From Cryptomeria japonica (taxonomy: Eukaryota; Streptophyta; Pinopsida; Cupressales; Cupressaceae), in the NCBI RefSeq assembly GCF_030272615.1, contig NC_081410.1:566947152-567011151 (forward strand): a stretch of DNA of 64,000 bases, written 5' to 3'. The notes below the pieces were generated by a model. The model made no database searches. It had not been told where the DNA came from and saw only the letters and a program-made list of their open reading frames with translations. Every line of letters starts with the position of its first letter. Positions within the stretch are counted from its first letter, which is position 1. Below, one piece after another: positions 35,446 through 47,864 of the stretch. The translations under genes and the position numbers were made by a program.

Positions 35446-35695
35446 TTGGTGCTCTAAAAATCACAACACAATTTTGTTTACTTGCAAGTTAGGAAACAAA
35501 CTTTTATTTGGTGCTCTTAAAAGTACAACACAATTTTGTTTACTTGCAAGTTGGGAAATAAATCTTCATTTTGGTGCTCTAAAATTCACAACACAACTTT
35601 ATTTCTTGCAAGTTACGAAGCAAAATTTTCTTTTGATGCTTAAAATTAACAACACAAAATTTGATTTCCTTACATCAATCCAGAATTAAAAATTC
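35446..35695. repeat. 62-bp tandem repeat in the 5' leader, four copies
   Basis: TTGGTGCTCT or TTGATGCT recurs at 35,446, 35,508, 35,571 and 35,633 (spacings 62, 63, 62). Each unit has TCACAACACAATTTTGTTT and CTTGCAAGTTAGGAAA variants. It lies between the LTR and ORF1. The ORF through it (35,474-35,689) only reflects the repeat. Confidence 0.9.
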
Positions 35696-36909
35696 ACAAT
35701 CAACACTTTGATTTTGTCCAAGAAAAAAGAACAATCAACTTGTCTCATTTTGTAAAATGATTTTACTTCATGCAAACGTGTTTTTCATTCAGTTGACTAG
35801 GATTTCAAATTCCTAGTTTACTTAAACATATTGCCTTTGAAGTTAAAAAGAACATCATGATTGTTGGAGCAACATCTCCAAATAGATAGAACATCATTGC
35901 AATGACAAGTTAAAAATAACAAGTGTATTTTGTGTTTGGCACACTTGTGCAAAAGAGTTTGTTGAGTGGTCCTACTTCTAACACACACTATCCTCTCCCT
36001 TGGCTTTCATGGTCCTAGGTGCAAGAGAAAAGTGTTAGTAACACTCAAATTTTATCTTTTTAAGATAGCCCTGCCAAGAGACACATCACTCTTAGGAACG
36101 ACCTCGCGCAGTAAATCCTTCGAGCCACTATAGAAATTAGGTGAGAGTGAAAGTTGTATCCTTAGGTATAGTTGTTCCTACAGTGTAACTTGCCAAAAGG
36201 ATAAATGGGCCCCACCACAAGTTACAAGGCTCTTAAGTGAGTCACTGCAGAATGAACTTATGTCCAAAGACATCAAGAATTACTAAACAGCTTTATGTAG
36301 TAGCCCACCTGTTCTATTGATTGAGGATATTTGTGATAAATTTAGTGCAAGAGCATAGAAGGTTTTGCTCCCAAGATACTCACCATACATATATCCTTGA
36401 GTAAAAACATAGATTTTTGAAAGGTTACTTGTAGCCAGATAAAAGTGGTGACTCCCCCATCATAGGGATCATCTATTTGTTATCCTCGTGCAAGACTTAG
36501 TATATCACATCCTTACCTGCCACGGTGGGATTCATAAGGTATGTAGTACCAAAGTCGAAGAAATATCAAGATGTGGGCTGAAATTATCTCTACTGGCCAT
36601 TTGACCTTAGGGATAGAGAGTGTTTGAAGTGTTTTTCATTGTGATTCAAGACCAGTGCAAATTGAGCCAACTTTAGGCTTTGGAAACACCTAAAATACAT
36701 TTGAAGGAAAGGGTCATAAAAAGTTCAAAAGATTGGGTTGATCTAGACCCATACTTACTTGTGCCTTTTGAGACAACATTCTTGTGTTTGTGTGCTTGCT
36801 TTGTTTTCTTGTTAAAGAAACATCATAAAACCAAAATCCAAAACAAGTATTCATCCAACACAAACATTTTCAAAAACAAAAGATCAAAAACCCAGGGCAA
36901 CAAGAAAAA
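35696..36909 (+). other. 5' leader of the Tat element
   Basis: Leader sequence of more than 1 kb. An 81-codon ORF (36,680-36,925) with one hydrophobic segment (FLCLCACFVFLL) is open, but it has no recognised homologue or neighbour evidence. I do not count it as a gene. Confidence 0.5.
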
Positions 36910-37305
36910 GTGTCGAATTATATGACCATTCTTCACATCTTGAGAAAGCGGAATCTTCATCAACCCATCAACTTGAAGAAAAAACCATTGAGCTCAAAGG
37001 CTCTTATCAAAAGGAGGAAAGTCTTCTATCTTAATAGACAAATCTTTGTCTCTCATAGAGCTTTCTTACGTCACATGCATCTATATCTTCAAGGAAAATC
37101 AAACGAGTTTGATCAAGAGTCATTAAACCGCAAAGCTTTTACTCAATATAGAGCTTTAAGTTATCATCAAAACAAGGGAGGCAAAATCAATCCTTCCTTC
37201 TTTCTAGAGATTTGCATCACATATAACATAGCTCAGGAGGAACCACCAACCCCCGAGAGAGAAGAAGAAGAATTTGTCCCATATGTGACACAAAGCTTTT
37301 ACTGA
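36910..37305 (+). CDS. ORF1 upstream of gag in the Tat element (131 aa)
   Basis: This is an intact 131-codon ORF located between the leader and gag. It is basic in the first 80 residues (KKPLSSKALIKRRKVFYLNR) and ends in an acidic tail (PPTPEREEEEFVPYV). I see no zinc knuckle or known domain. Ogre-type Tat elements carry an extra ORF at this position, so it may be the counterpart, but by sequence I cannot confirm it. Compared with the broken gag-pol it is unexpectedly intact. Confidence 0.45.
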   Translation: MSNYMTILHILRKRNLHQPINLKKKPLSSKALIKRRKVFYLNRQIFVSHRAFLRHMHLYLQGKSNEFDQESLNRKAFTQYRALSYHQNKGGKINPSFFLEICITYNIAQEEPPTPEREEEEFVPYVTQSFY

Positions 37306-37741
37306 AGTTCACATTTCATCCATTATCATATTCGTATCTCATCAAATCCATTTGAACTCTCAAAAAATCAAGAGGTTTTTTATCCTAAGATCTATTTTTG
37401 ATATTGCTTGAATCAAACACAACACATCACTTTTTAGAGTGTCTCTATATCTAGGATAAACTCATCCTAAGAGGCATTTCTACGTAGGTTAAAACTAGTC
37501 TATGAGTGAATCCTCTCATTGCTAGGTAGTTGAGTCTATAACACATCTCAGATCTCTCTAAACCTTATCACATCAAACTTTGTCAATCAAACACAACAAG
37601 CAATTCAAAGAAAAACTTTGGTAACATTTACCTTTAGTGCTACGGATCCGTATGCAAAGAATTTCACCAAACATCAATCTTTCATTCCATCACCAACTCA
37701 TCATCATTTTCATCAAACTTCAACAAAAACTTATAAACAAA

Positions 37742-39502
37742 ATGGCTCATACCAGATCAAGATCTAGACAACAAGAAATTGAAGAGGAAGAAGAAGAAAA
37801 TATCAATGAGTTCCAAAAATCCCTTGGAGGAAATGTAAATGATGAAAATCCAGGCACTCCTACACTAGTGGCAATAGAAAGCACACAACATAGCCCTCTC
37901 TTTAATAGACTTTTGATGAAATACTCAGGAGCAATGTTGATGCTCACTTTTTAAGAATTGCTCAAGAAGGGGCTAAACTACCCTCTGACTTTGATGTTGC
38001 ACAACTAAAACAAGCATCAGAGCGCCAAAGTCGTAATGAGGATGAAAGAGGTTGAGAATACATCAGATACAACCTTCATCAAGGTAATCCCCCACCTCCT
38101 CCTCTTCCAAATGAAATAGAAATGTTGCAGCAACAAGTTGAGAATCTCGCCCAACAACTTCATAATGGTGTGAAAACTAATCAATTTTTACTTAATGACA
38201 TTTTTCCCTATCCCTTTGATAGGAATATTCATATGCCACCTTTTCCATGAGGGTTTGAAACACCCAAGTTCAAAAAGTACCGAGGAGAAGGAGATTCATG
38301 CGATCATGTTAGAGAATTCCATTTAGCTTGCCTCGAAGTGGCATACGAGGACACATACCTAATGCAACTTTTTCCCCAAAGTTTGGGAGGAACAACCACA
38401 TCATGGTTTCCCGACTACTAGGTGGCATTAGGACCTTCAAAGAACTAGTCTAGAAGGCACACTACTCACACAACATTAAACGTGATATCACAATGGCTGA
38501 TCTATGTAACACTAAACAAAAACCGGGTGAGCTATTTTCAATCTTTCTACAACAATGGCATCAAATGTCTAGCAGACATTCTCTTCAGTTACTTGAACAA
38601 GAACTAGTGGAAATATTTATTTCCAACTTAAATGACAAAATAGAATTTCACCTAGACGTAAAAGACATAGATTCTTTCAATGACATGATCACCAAAGGTC
38701 TAAAATGTGAGCGGGATCTCATCAAAAAAGGGCTTATCAAGATATATAATGAGCCAAAGGATGGCCCTCGCCCATGCTTCAATAGTGACAAGCCTAAATT
38801 TTGGAACAAAAATAAAAACGTTGTCAATGACGGGGTTGTGGATGCAAGAACTATCAAAAGTGCACAACCTGTGGTCCGTTTTGCAGGACAGAACCCCACA
38901 CCCAAGAATAACACAATTGCTCCTCCCAATCAAGGACGCAATGTACCTCAAGAGGAACCCAGACAATGTTAGCAAAATTTTAAACCAAAACAAACATACA
39001 CTTCCTTAGGGGAACCCATTGAAACAATGTTACATCAGTTGGTTTCTCAAAATCTAGTGACCTTACCCAAAACATCAAATTATGAACCTCGGGTAAAACC
39101 TTCATGATAGAGGGATACTGAACATTGTGATTTCCATCAAGGGAAAGGGCATAAGACAAGCAATTGTCATAGATTGATTGATCTTATTTAGGATCTTATT
39201 GATCGAGGTGAAATCGAAATCGAAGGACATGACCCTAAAACAACAAACAATGATCATCTCATGTTCAAAAATCCACTTCCATCACAAGATAAAAGGGGTC
39301 CTTCCACTTCAGGGAGAAACATGGACACTACTGATTATATGCAAGCTGCATATAATTACACTGTTAATCATCTATATGATGTCAATGAACAAATTGCAAC
39401 TATTACTATAAAAAATCCCAGCTCCACTTGCAATGTTGTTACACGTCATGACAAGATCACTATAAAAGTAGCTTTGCAAGGCACCACATCTATCCCAAAG
39501 TA
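37742..39502 (+). pseudogene. gag of the Tat element, broken
   Basis: It starts with MAHTRSRSRQQEIEEEEEEN at 37,742. After 37,953 the frame is open only in pieces. The capsid-like part has PKFKKYRGEGDSCDHVREFH (about 38,270-38,330) and MADLCNTKQKPGELFSIFLQ (from 38,493). The zinc knuckle is a CxxH type, CDFHQGKGHKTSNCHRL (about 39,124-39,175). A frameshift lies near 38,420 and there are several stops (for example TGA at 38,054, TAG near 39,104). Gag would package the element RNA into particles; this copy cannot make it. Confidence 0.75.
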
Positions 39503-39779
39503 GTATAACCTTGTGGAATAGTTAGATAAAACACCTGCACTGATATCTATCTTAGAGCGATTGCACCTATCTCTATCTCATAAAACAATCTTGGATCAAG
39601 CTCTCCAAGAGGCATTGGTTCCAGCAAACATAAATACAGATCAGTTCCAAGCCATGGTTGGAAATATAAGGTCATCACCTTGTCTCGCTTTCTCTGAAAG
39701 TGACAACACATCCTTCCAGCAACCTCATAACACCTCACTCCACATTGAAGGGTTTATCAACCAACACAGGATCAAGTGA

Positions 39780-40175
39780 GTCTTGGTCGACAATGGAGCA
39801 GGCCTGAATATTTGTACACTACAATTGGTCACAACATTGGGATATGTAATTGAAGCAGTGGATCCCTGCAAGAAGATAACAATAAAAGCCTATGATGATG
39901 CAAAGCGTTCATCCAAAGGAGTTGTTGTGCTACCAATCCGAGTGGGCCTCGTGGTGAAATACATCATATGTCAAGTTTTGGACCTTCCTCTACCATATAA
40001 TTTATTATTAGGAAGACCTCGGATACACGCCATGCAAGCCATTCCATCCACCTACCATCAGTGTATCATGTTCTTGCATAATGGTGTAGAAATCACAATC
40101 CTGGGAGATGCAAATCCGTTTGCATATTGTCATAATATAATTCATCAACTAGAGATTACCATTCCCAACAATTGA
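39780..40175 (+). pseudogene. Aspartic protease domain of the Tat element
   Basis: VLVDNGAGLNICTLQLVTTL holds the active-site Asp in D-N-G-A form (usual plant Ty3/gypsy forms are DSGA or DGGA). The C-terminal flap and dimer region ends with LLLGRPRIHAM. The frame is open for 130 codons, but the domain is preceded by a stop at 39,778. The enzyme would cleave the polyprotein. Confidence 0.75.
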
Positions 40176-40259
40176 GAAGCCATCTCCTCCACATCATACG
40201 TAAGTCCAGCCTCTCTTTCCATTTTAAACACCACTCTACCCAAGCAAGGGAAGCTCAAG

Positions 40260-40613
40260 ATGAAAATAGCAGAGGAAGCTCCTGGAGAGTACAATCTAAG
40301 CCAAATCTTTTGTGTTGGACAAATGCCCACTTCTCCTAGAAATCATGGTAAACCTCAACAGTTACTTCAACAACCGCTGATCAAGCCAGCATGTACTTTG
40401 ACGTCGTTCATCCTTGGAAAGAGTCAAGAGGAAGAGACCCAAGATGAGGACTTAGTAGAATCGATCTATAAAGATCCTATCACCACAAAAATCCCACAAG
40501 CTAAGCTTCCCATAGATCAATATGGAAAAGGCCTTCTCATTATGCAAAGAATGGGTTATGATGGTCAAAGCGCTTTGGGACCTTGCAAGAAAGGAAGACA
40601 TGAACCACTGTAG
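40260..40613 (+). pseudogene. G-patch domain between protease and RT in the Tat element
   Basis: The 117-codon open stretch ends in YGKGLLIMQRMGYDGQSALG followed by PCKKGRHEPL, and after the stop DNTGLGFQKK continues the pattern. This is a G-patch (glycine-rich nucleic-acid-binding motif: G-x-x-x-L-x-x-M-G-Y-x-x-G-x-x-L-G). G-patches at this position also occur in some plant Ty3/gypsy and in betaretroviruses, where they bind RNA and help reverse transcription. One stop (TAG at 40,611) cuts it. Confidence 0.7.
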
Positions 40614-41477
40614 CCAAAATTAAAGCCCAAAGATAACACTGGCCTAGGATTTCAAAAGAAGATCCTTCCTACGCTCAGATTTAAAGGGAAACCCAACAAA
40701 CCTCTATATCAACCTACAACAAAGAGGCCACCTTTGATTAAAAAAGCAGCATCAAACACCATAGCAACTACCCCATAGAGGTTAAAAATCCTAGCAAAAC
40801 CATCCGCAACACCAATCATCCCACCAATCAAACCAGCAACCCCATCAGCAGCAACAAGAACATCAATAGCACCCTTAGCAGTGGCAACTATATCAGAATT
40901 CCCAGCAGTATCGACAACACTGGAAATTCTAGTAGAAGCAGCAGATTCAACACTACCAATACTCCCTGTATCGGATTCATTGATCCCCATAATCCTTCCT
41001 GCAGCACGGATCATTTCATCTACAATGGTACATCAGTCGATCACACCTACAATGTTTAACTCAAAGGATATCCCAGTATGGTACAGTAATTGGCTACTGG
41101 AAAGTGACTCAGAGACTGACTCACATGAGTGGGAATTTGATTATGTACAACTTAATACTTCAGATGAGGAAGACGCATCACCACCTCCACCTTGTAAGGA
41201 CATTCCTATTTACAGAGAAGCACAGATAAAGACCTCTTGGGTTCTTGAACTAGAAACATCTTCCACAGACCCTACATTGCATCCTACGCCTGATTCTGAC
41301 AAAGAGAGTACCATTAATGACCTTCACCATAACGTCTTAACTCTCACTGATACATATAATGAACTTAACCTAATCGATGAAGTAATGCCCATTATCCATC
41401 CTGAACTCATCGAATTGAACCAACCTAATCCCCCATGCCTTGACCACTTCTAAAATGATGAGGCGATCATTGACTTT
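40614..41477 (+). pseudogene. Low-complexity linker of the polyprotein
   Basis: An Ala/Thr/Pro/Ile-rich part (about 40,790-41,000) is followed by an acidic segment (WLLESDSETDSHEWEFDYVQ, then LNTSDEEDASPPPPC). It is open from 40,881 to 41,453. No domain is recognised. It links protease and G-patch to the reverse transcriptase and would be disordered. Confidence 0.55.
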
Positions 41478-42780
41478 TTGGAACTACAAGATAACATACC
41501 AAGCAGGGATCACAAAGCTGGATTCGCCATTGAACTTAATAGTGTAGCATACTTTGAGGCAGATTCCAAACCTTCCAACTGCAAAAATATAACAATAAAA
41601 CATGGATCTTCCATTGAAAACCACACTGTGGCACTATTTGATCCCACAAAAGTAAAAAGAAAGAGCTTATCCAATGGTGAAAACCTCTTTGAGGCACTTG
41701 AGGATGAAAGGTTTGACATTCTCCCCTCTAGTACACAACAGGAACAGTCAACAATCCTTATGGAGGAAACAAAAGAATACAACATGACAACTCCTAAAAC
41801 TCCTCACCACATACATCTGGCATCTCTTTTAACTCCAGAGGAACAACCTAAGTTTGTCAAATTCTTCAAACAACACCAGATCAACTTTGCATGGTCCTAT
41901 GCAGACATGCCTGGTCTTGATCCTGATTTAGTCATGCATCATCTCACCATAGTAGAAGGAGCTAAGCCTGTCAAGCAGAAGCTTCATAAGATGTATCCTC
42001 ATATTGTAGTACTAGTCAAAGAAGAACTTAAGAAACTCCTAGATGTTGGTTTCATTCGACCAATTAATTATTCAGACTGGATATCCAACATTGTGCCTGT
42101 CGGCAAACCAAATGGGGGCATCTGTATATGTACTGACTTCAGAGATATGAACAAGGCATGTCCTAAAGATGGCTTCCCCCTACCAAACATCAACATAATA
42201 GTGGACATAACCAGATAAAAATCACTCATGGATGGATTTTCAGGGTATAACCAGATAAAAATCACACCAGAGGATCAACATGAGATGACCTTCACATGTC
42301 CATGGAGAACATACTATTGGAATGTAATGGCTTTTGGTCTAAAGAATGCAGGAGCGACCTATCAAAGAGCAATGACCACCATCTTCCATGACATGATGCA
42401 TACCATAATTTAAGATTATGTTGATGAATTACTGGCAAAATGACTCACAAGAGAAGGTCATCTGGAAATATTAGAGAAAACTTTTGACATAATGGAACAA
42501 TATCATGTTCGACTCAACCCAAAGAAATGTGTCTTCGGAGTAACATCAGGGAAGCTTCTAGGATACATTATCTCAAGCAAAGGAATTGAGGTTGATCCAG
42601 CAAAAGTCAAAGCAATCAGAGACATGCCACCTCCAAAGAACATCAATCAACTAAGGACATTACAAGGGTGACTACAATCCGTCTGCAGATTCATTGCACA
42701 ACTGGCAAATAAGTGTCACCCCTTTACACACTTATTAAACAAAAATGTCCACTTTCAATGGGATGCCAGATGCCAGCAAG
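41478..42780 (+). pseudogene. Reverse transcriptase domain of the Tat element, inactive
   Basis: Fingers and palm motifs are clear: FIRPINYSDWISNIVPVGKP, CTDFRDMNKACPKDGFPLPN, MDGFSGYNQIKITPEDQHEM and AFGLKNAGATYQRAMTTIFH. The active site reads YVDELLAK where YVDD is expected, with a stop just before and another just after. RLNPKKCVFGVTSGKLLGYI follows in the thumb. An exact 19-bp direct repeat (42,207-42,225 and 42,247-42,265) has replaced part of the palm and brought in a TAA. Confidence 0.85.
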
Positions 42781-43311
42781 AATTCCAAATGCTTAAAGAC
42801 TATATCATGAATACACCATTGCTGATCCCACCAGATCCGAGCAGACCTCTATCACTCTATATTTCAGCAACAAGTACAACATTGGGTGTACTACTGGCAC
42901 AACATAATGTAGAAGGGAAAGAGTGTGATGTTTACTACATCTCTCACACACTGGTTGGCTATGAACTCAATTACACCCCTATTGAGCGAGCTTGCCTAGC
43001 AGTAATCTTGGCAGCCACTAAACTGAGGCACTCTCTTTTGACCCATAAAGTACAACTCATTGCAAAGATTGCTCCACTCAAGTACTTACTCAGCAAAGCA
43101 GCATTGATAGGCCGCTTGGCCAAATGGGTGATGATTCTAAGTGAATTTGACATCGAGTATGTGGACCGCAAGGCTATCAAAGGACAAGTTATTGCGGATC
43201 AGTTGGTCGATGCACCACTCATAGGTGATCATCCTCTCATTTCTAATTTTCCAGATGAAGAGATATTCATGATCACAACAGCACAACCATGGAAATTATA
43301 CTTTAATGGTT
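42781..43311 (+). pseudogene. RNase H domain of the Tat element
   Basis: The + strand frame (open from 42,789 for 174 codons) contains LSLYISATSTTLGVLLAQHN, VYYISHTLVGYELNYTPIER, and then ACLAVILAATKLRHSLLTHK. In retroviral-type RNase H the first catalytic Asp lies in the D-A-S motif; here the position reads YISATS, without Asp. A second RNase H follows, as is usual in Tat elements whose first domain has degenerated. Confidence 0.75.
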
Positions 43312-43640
43312 AATACACTAGGCATGGCTCGGGGGCAGGCATTCTATTTATCACACCTCAAGGTGACAGCATCCCGAAGTATTACAGGCTTACATTTCCA
43401 TGTACAAACAACATAGCTGAATATGAGGCCTTGATCATAGGACTCAAGCTAGCCATACAATGGAAGTGACAAGAACTACAAGTATATTCAACAAGCAACA
43501 GATGAATATAAGACCAAGGATGACAAAATCATGTCGTATAAACAAATGGTGGATAAATTAAAGGCATCATTCAATACTATCACCTTTGAGCAGACACCCA
43601 GAGATTAGAATCGAGTTGTTGATGCTATGGCTACCATTGA
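43290..43640 (+). pseudogene. Second (archaeal-type) RNase H of the Tat element
   Basis: WKLYFNG, a stop, then TRHGSGAGILFITPQGDSIP and TFPCTNNIAEYEALIIGLKL match the archaeal-type RNase H (aRNH) of Tat elements, where the consensus is F-D-G-S-x-x-x-x-x-x-G-A-G. The Asp has become Asn and the Ser a stop, so the catalytic start is lost. After about 43,470 the frame dissolves into stops. Confidence 0.75.
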
Positions 43641-43699
43641 ATCTCTCCTAGATCTTCCATAGAATTCAACATGCTATGAGTTCTTGGTAGAATAGCTTT

Positions 43700-45020
43700 G
43701 GATTCCCGCTTATGATATCCCTGAATCTGAGATGATATGTTGCCTTTTTGGTTCTGAATCCCCATGGTATGGTGAGTTCTACACCTACCTCCGCGATCAA
43801 ACACTTCCTCCTAACCAATCAAATAACCAATGTAAAACTTTCATTCGCCAAACCGCTCGATATACCATTATTGCTGAAACCCTATATCGACATAGTCTTG
43901 ATGGTACTCTCCTTCGATGTCTAGAATAGGATGAGATAACAAAGGCCTTTGAAGAGGTACATCAAGGAATTTGTGGAACTCATGCAAGCGGTCTGTCACT
44001 AGCCAAGAAACTCGTGCGCACTAGATACTATTGGCCATCCATGGAAAAAGACTCCTATTACTTTGTCAGAAAGTACAAGAAATGCCAAGTTCATGGAGAC
44101 TTCATACATGCACTAGCACAAGAATTACAACCGATCACAACACCATGGCCTTTTTGTCAATGGGGACTTGACCTTGTGGGTAAAATCCATCCATCTTCAT
44201 CCAACGGCCACAAACTCATCATTACCGCTACCGAATACTTCACAAAGTGGATCAAAGTTGTTCCACTTACCCAAGTCACTGACAAGCAGATTGCCTCATT
44301 CATCCTTAATTACATCATCTACCGGTATGGTGTACCCATGTCCATCATCACAGATAATGGCCTTCCTTTAAAAAATCAGGATGTCTGTGAGCTCTGTGAG
44401 AAGTTTCACATCCAACACCGCTTTTCCACTCCCTATTACCCACAAGGAATGGCCAAGCCAAAGCATCAAACAAGAACAAATTAAGAATCCTCAAGAAGAC
44501 AGTCAATGATGTCGGCCGTGATTTGCATGTTCAATTAAATCCAACACTATGGGCATATCGAACTAGTATTCGAACCCCTATAGGCACAACTCCCTACTCA
44601 CTGGTCTATGGTGCAGAAGCTATCCTTCCTATTGAGGTCAAGATACCATCTATGTGGGTTTCCTTACATAATCTTATAGATGATGAAGCCTATGGAGTAC
44701 CACGTCTTCAGGACTTAGAGCTACTTGATGAGAAATGATAAGCTACATACAATCACCTCAAGGCCTATCAGCAACGTATGAGTAGAAGCTATAATCATCG
44801 AGTTAGACCTCGCACATTCAAGGTAGGTGATCTTGTTCTTTGAGAGAATCCTCGTAACCAACCAAACTAAGCACATCAGGGGAAGTTTGAATCAAATTGG
44901 TTGGGTCCATATGTTATCACTGTTGTATTTGGGTCTGGGGCATATCAGTTGGCTACTTCAGAAGGCGAACCGCTAGCAGATCCAATCAACAACATGCACC
45001 TCAAATGATTTTATACATAA
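43700..45020 (+). pseudogene. Integrase of the Tat element, inactive
   Basis: The zinc-binding N-terminus has EEVHQGICGTHASGLSLAKK and ends in KCQVH where CxxC is expected. The core shows Asp in WGLDLVGKI and in SIITDNGLPL. The Glu expected after YYPQG is gone (GMAKPKHQ). The frame shifts near 44,480 and continues as LHVQLNPTLWAYRTSIRTPI and TTPYSLVYGAEAILPIEV. The C-terminal part (44,760-45,007, RMSRSYNHRV and WLGPYVITV) ends at TGA 45,006-45,008. Integrase inserts the element DNA into chromosomes; this copy cannot. Confidence 0.85.
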
Positions 45021-47860
45021 GCTGCATAGAGAATCAAGCTCCCATACATATCAGGAAAAACACCTAAAACATTCAGATAAATGTCCTAAAGAAGAAAATA
45101 CAAAAACATCAAAATAGTGAAAAAAAAAAAATCTACATCCAAACGGTGAACAACCACTCCGGTGGCACCTTGGGTATGTATGATGGTGAAAATCTGGCAA
45201 AAAAGCACCACTCGTAAAGGCTATTTCTCCCTTGTCTTTCAAACTTGTTGCGATCACATTCATTACATGCACACATCCATTCGTCAAAAACCATGGCTTG
45301 TTATTGATCTGCAATCAAGGATAGTACTTCATGCATCTTGCATCCCTCTTTTTCATAGTCATGCCTAAACTGGGGGCAATGCCCTTAACCTATTGATGGA
45401 AGTGGATTCTGCATTACTTTTGATTCATTGAGTTCTTCATTCAAAACTATCTCACAAAATACCAAAAACATTGAAAAACTATCTCACAAAATCAAAAAAC
45501 ATTGGAAACCAATTAAAATACCAAAACATTAGAAAACATCAAAAATCAATCAAAAACATGGCAACGCTTTGTATATACGAATCCAAGCTGATACCAAACA
45601 AACATTGTGAAATACTCAAACGATGAACACTTATCACATCAACCAAATAATCAACATTGATATACCAACTATCTTAACAAGGATGCATCCTTACCAAAAT
45701 ATAGACAAGATGATATTTTCTTTGACAAGAAAATTATGTTTAAACTATAAAATACTTGGTTGATTTGTAGGTTATTCATGCATTTATATATATCAGGTTC
45801 CTACGCTACTCTGGGATATCCACAAGTGATTAGAGTGGTCGGGATGGTTCCTACAACATTGTTTGTATATCTTCTGCGAATTATTCCGATGACGTTCTGG
45901 GGCATGTACTAATGGTGTCTACATGGGAAGTTCACTAAGCTACGTGATCTTATGCAAAATACAGTCATAGATCACTACGGCTTGCTAACTATAGCATATA
46001 CCTTGACCATATGAGCATGAACCATCATCGAGGGTCCATATTCTTTATTATTTATATATGTTGTTTGCTTGCAGGTACAATGCTCCATCTTTGGTTCCTA
46101 CTACCTCATCCAAGCTTGATAATGGTTTATCTCTTACTACGGTATGAACTTGCTCAGGATATGATCAAAAAAAGATCGAGGACGTTCCAAGTCATACATG
46201 AAAGGAGATAATCCTTGTCTGTTCTGCAAGCAATACTCAAGTCAACTTGATCCATTATATCAAGTTGCTTGTATTAACCTGCTATATCAAAATCCATGTA
46301 AGGAATACTCAGGTCATCTTGAATCATTATGTCAAGTTGCTTGTATTTTTTTACAACATTTTAAAGCTCAATGATGAAAATAAAGCACTATGGATCGTCA
46401 TTCCATCTCATATGTTTATATTGCATTCCGTTGCATATCACCCATACATTTAATCATTCATTATTCATATGCATGGTTTTGTAGGCAACTGTGAATAAGA
46501 TTAATATGAGAAGTTATGGAAAAATGAGTTGGTCTTGGATATAATCACGATAGAGTTCTCTGATACATCATCACTGCATCATGCAAAGTCTAAACAACCT
46601 TGCATTCACCTATCATAATCACATCATCACTACATTTAGTTGCATTTGCATAAACCTAGTTCATTTCCTTACATATAGGTTTATTAAAAACTTAAAATTC
46701 TTCATTAGCATGCATTTCGTATCATTTAGTTGCATTTAAATACATATAGTTCATTATCATTTATTTACATTAATATCATCATATCATTTTCATCATTGCA
46801 CAACTCATGACATTTCGATTCATTTCTATAATAAATTAAGTCATCATTACATTTCTTGCCATTATTAGCCATTACTATGCATTCATTAGTATCATTTACA
46901 ACTATGCATTCATTAGTATCATTTACAACTCATCATTTATTATCATTTAAACTTATTTACCCTACATTTGTTTAGATTCCCATAGTTGCATGCATTCATA
47001 TACCTATCCATTAGTTAAGTGCATTCATCTATACATATAGTATATTCTTATATGCATTCATTTCATTTAGGATTCATTAAAATACATTCATTCTCCTTTT
47101 CAATTGCATTAAGGTGCAATTATTCATTACCCATGAGTTGCATTATCTTTACATTATCATTTCAATTCATCATATTTTTTGCCATTTAGAATCATAATAA
47201 AACCATTTGCCTCAACATTGGTTCATACATTATACATATGCATTCATTTAGAAATCATCATTTAAACATTTGTACTTTACACTTTTTATCCATATTACAT
47301 TCATCTAAGAACCATCTCAATGCATTTACATAAAGAAATCATTAATTCACCACATTACATTAACATCATTGCATATCATTATCTCATCATTGTATCAACA
47401 TACAATACAAGATACTATCTATACCATCATCATCATCATTTAAAAATGCATACATCTGCATCATGACATCACACACATAAAGCATTTTATGAACAAATCA
47501 TGCATATCAACCTGCATCCACATGTTAGCATTATATTCCTACAACATACATAATAAGACATCATGTAAGAATAAATCATCATGAAAACACACATATACGA
47601 ATCATCTCATCAACTCATACATGTAAACCATCCATCTAAGCATACATCATAAGATCCTCATCCTGCATAAGCAACCATACATATCATCAACATGCATATC
47701 AACACAAAATATGGGATCTCCTCATATATCATATCATGTCGCCAAAAACATACATGTTTCAGAGTATAATGAAGTCCAAAATATTGGCTACCAAGAGCCA
47801 TCCAAGGTACAGTCCAAAATGACAATATAAATGCATACAAAATGCTCTCTCAAATGCCAC
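45021..47860 (+). other. 3' non-coding region of the Tat element, left part
   Basis: No coding signal. From 46,680 to 47,640 the sequence is dense in CATTCATT, ATCATT and ACATTCAT words. A 27-bp unit (TATGCATTCATTAGTATCA plus TTTACAAC) is repeated twice near 46,875-46,930. It corresponds to 7,201-8,889 in the older element. Confidence 0.6.
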
Positions 47861-47864
47861 TCTA

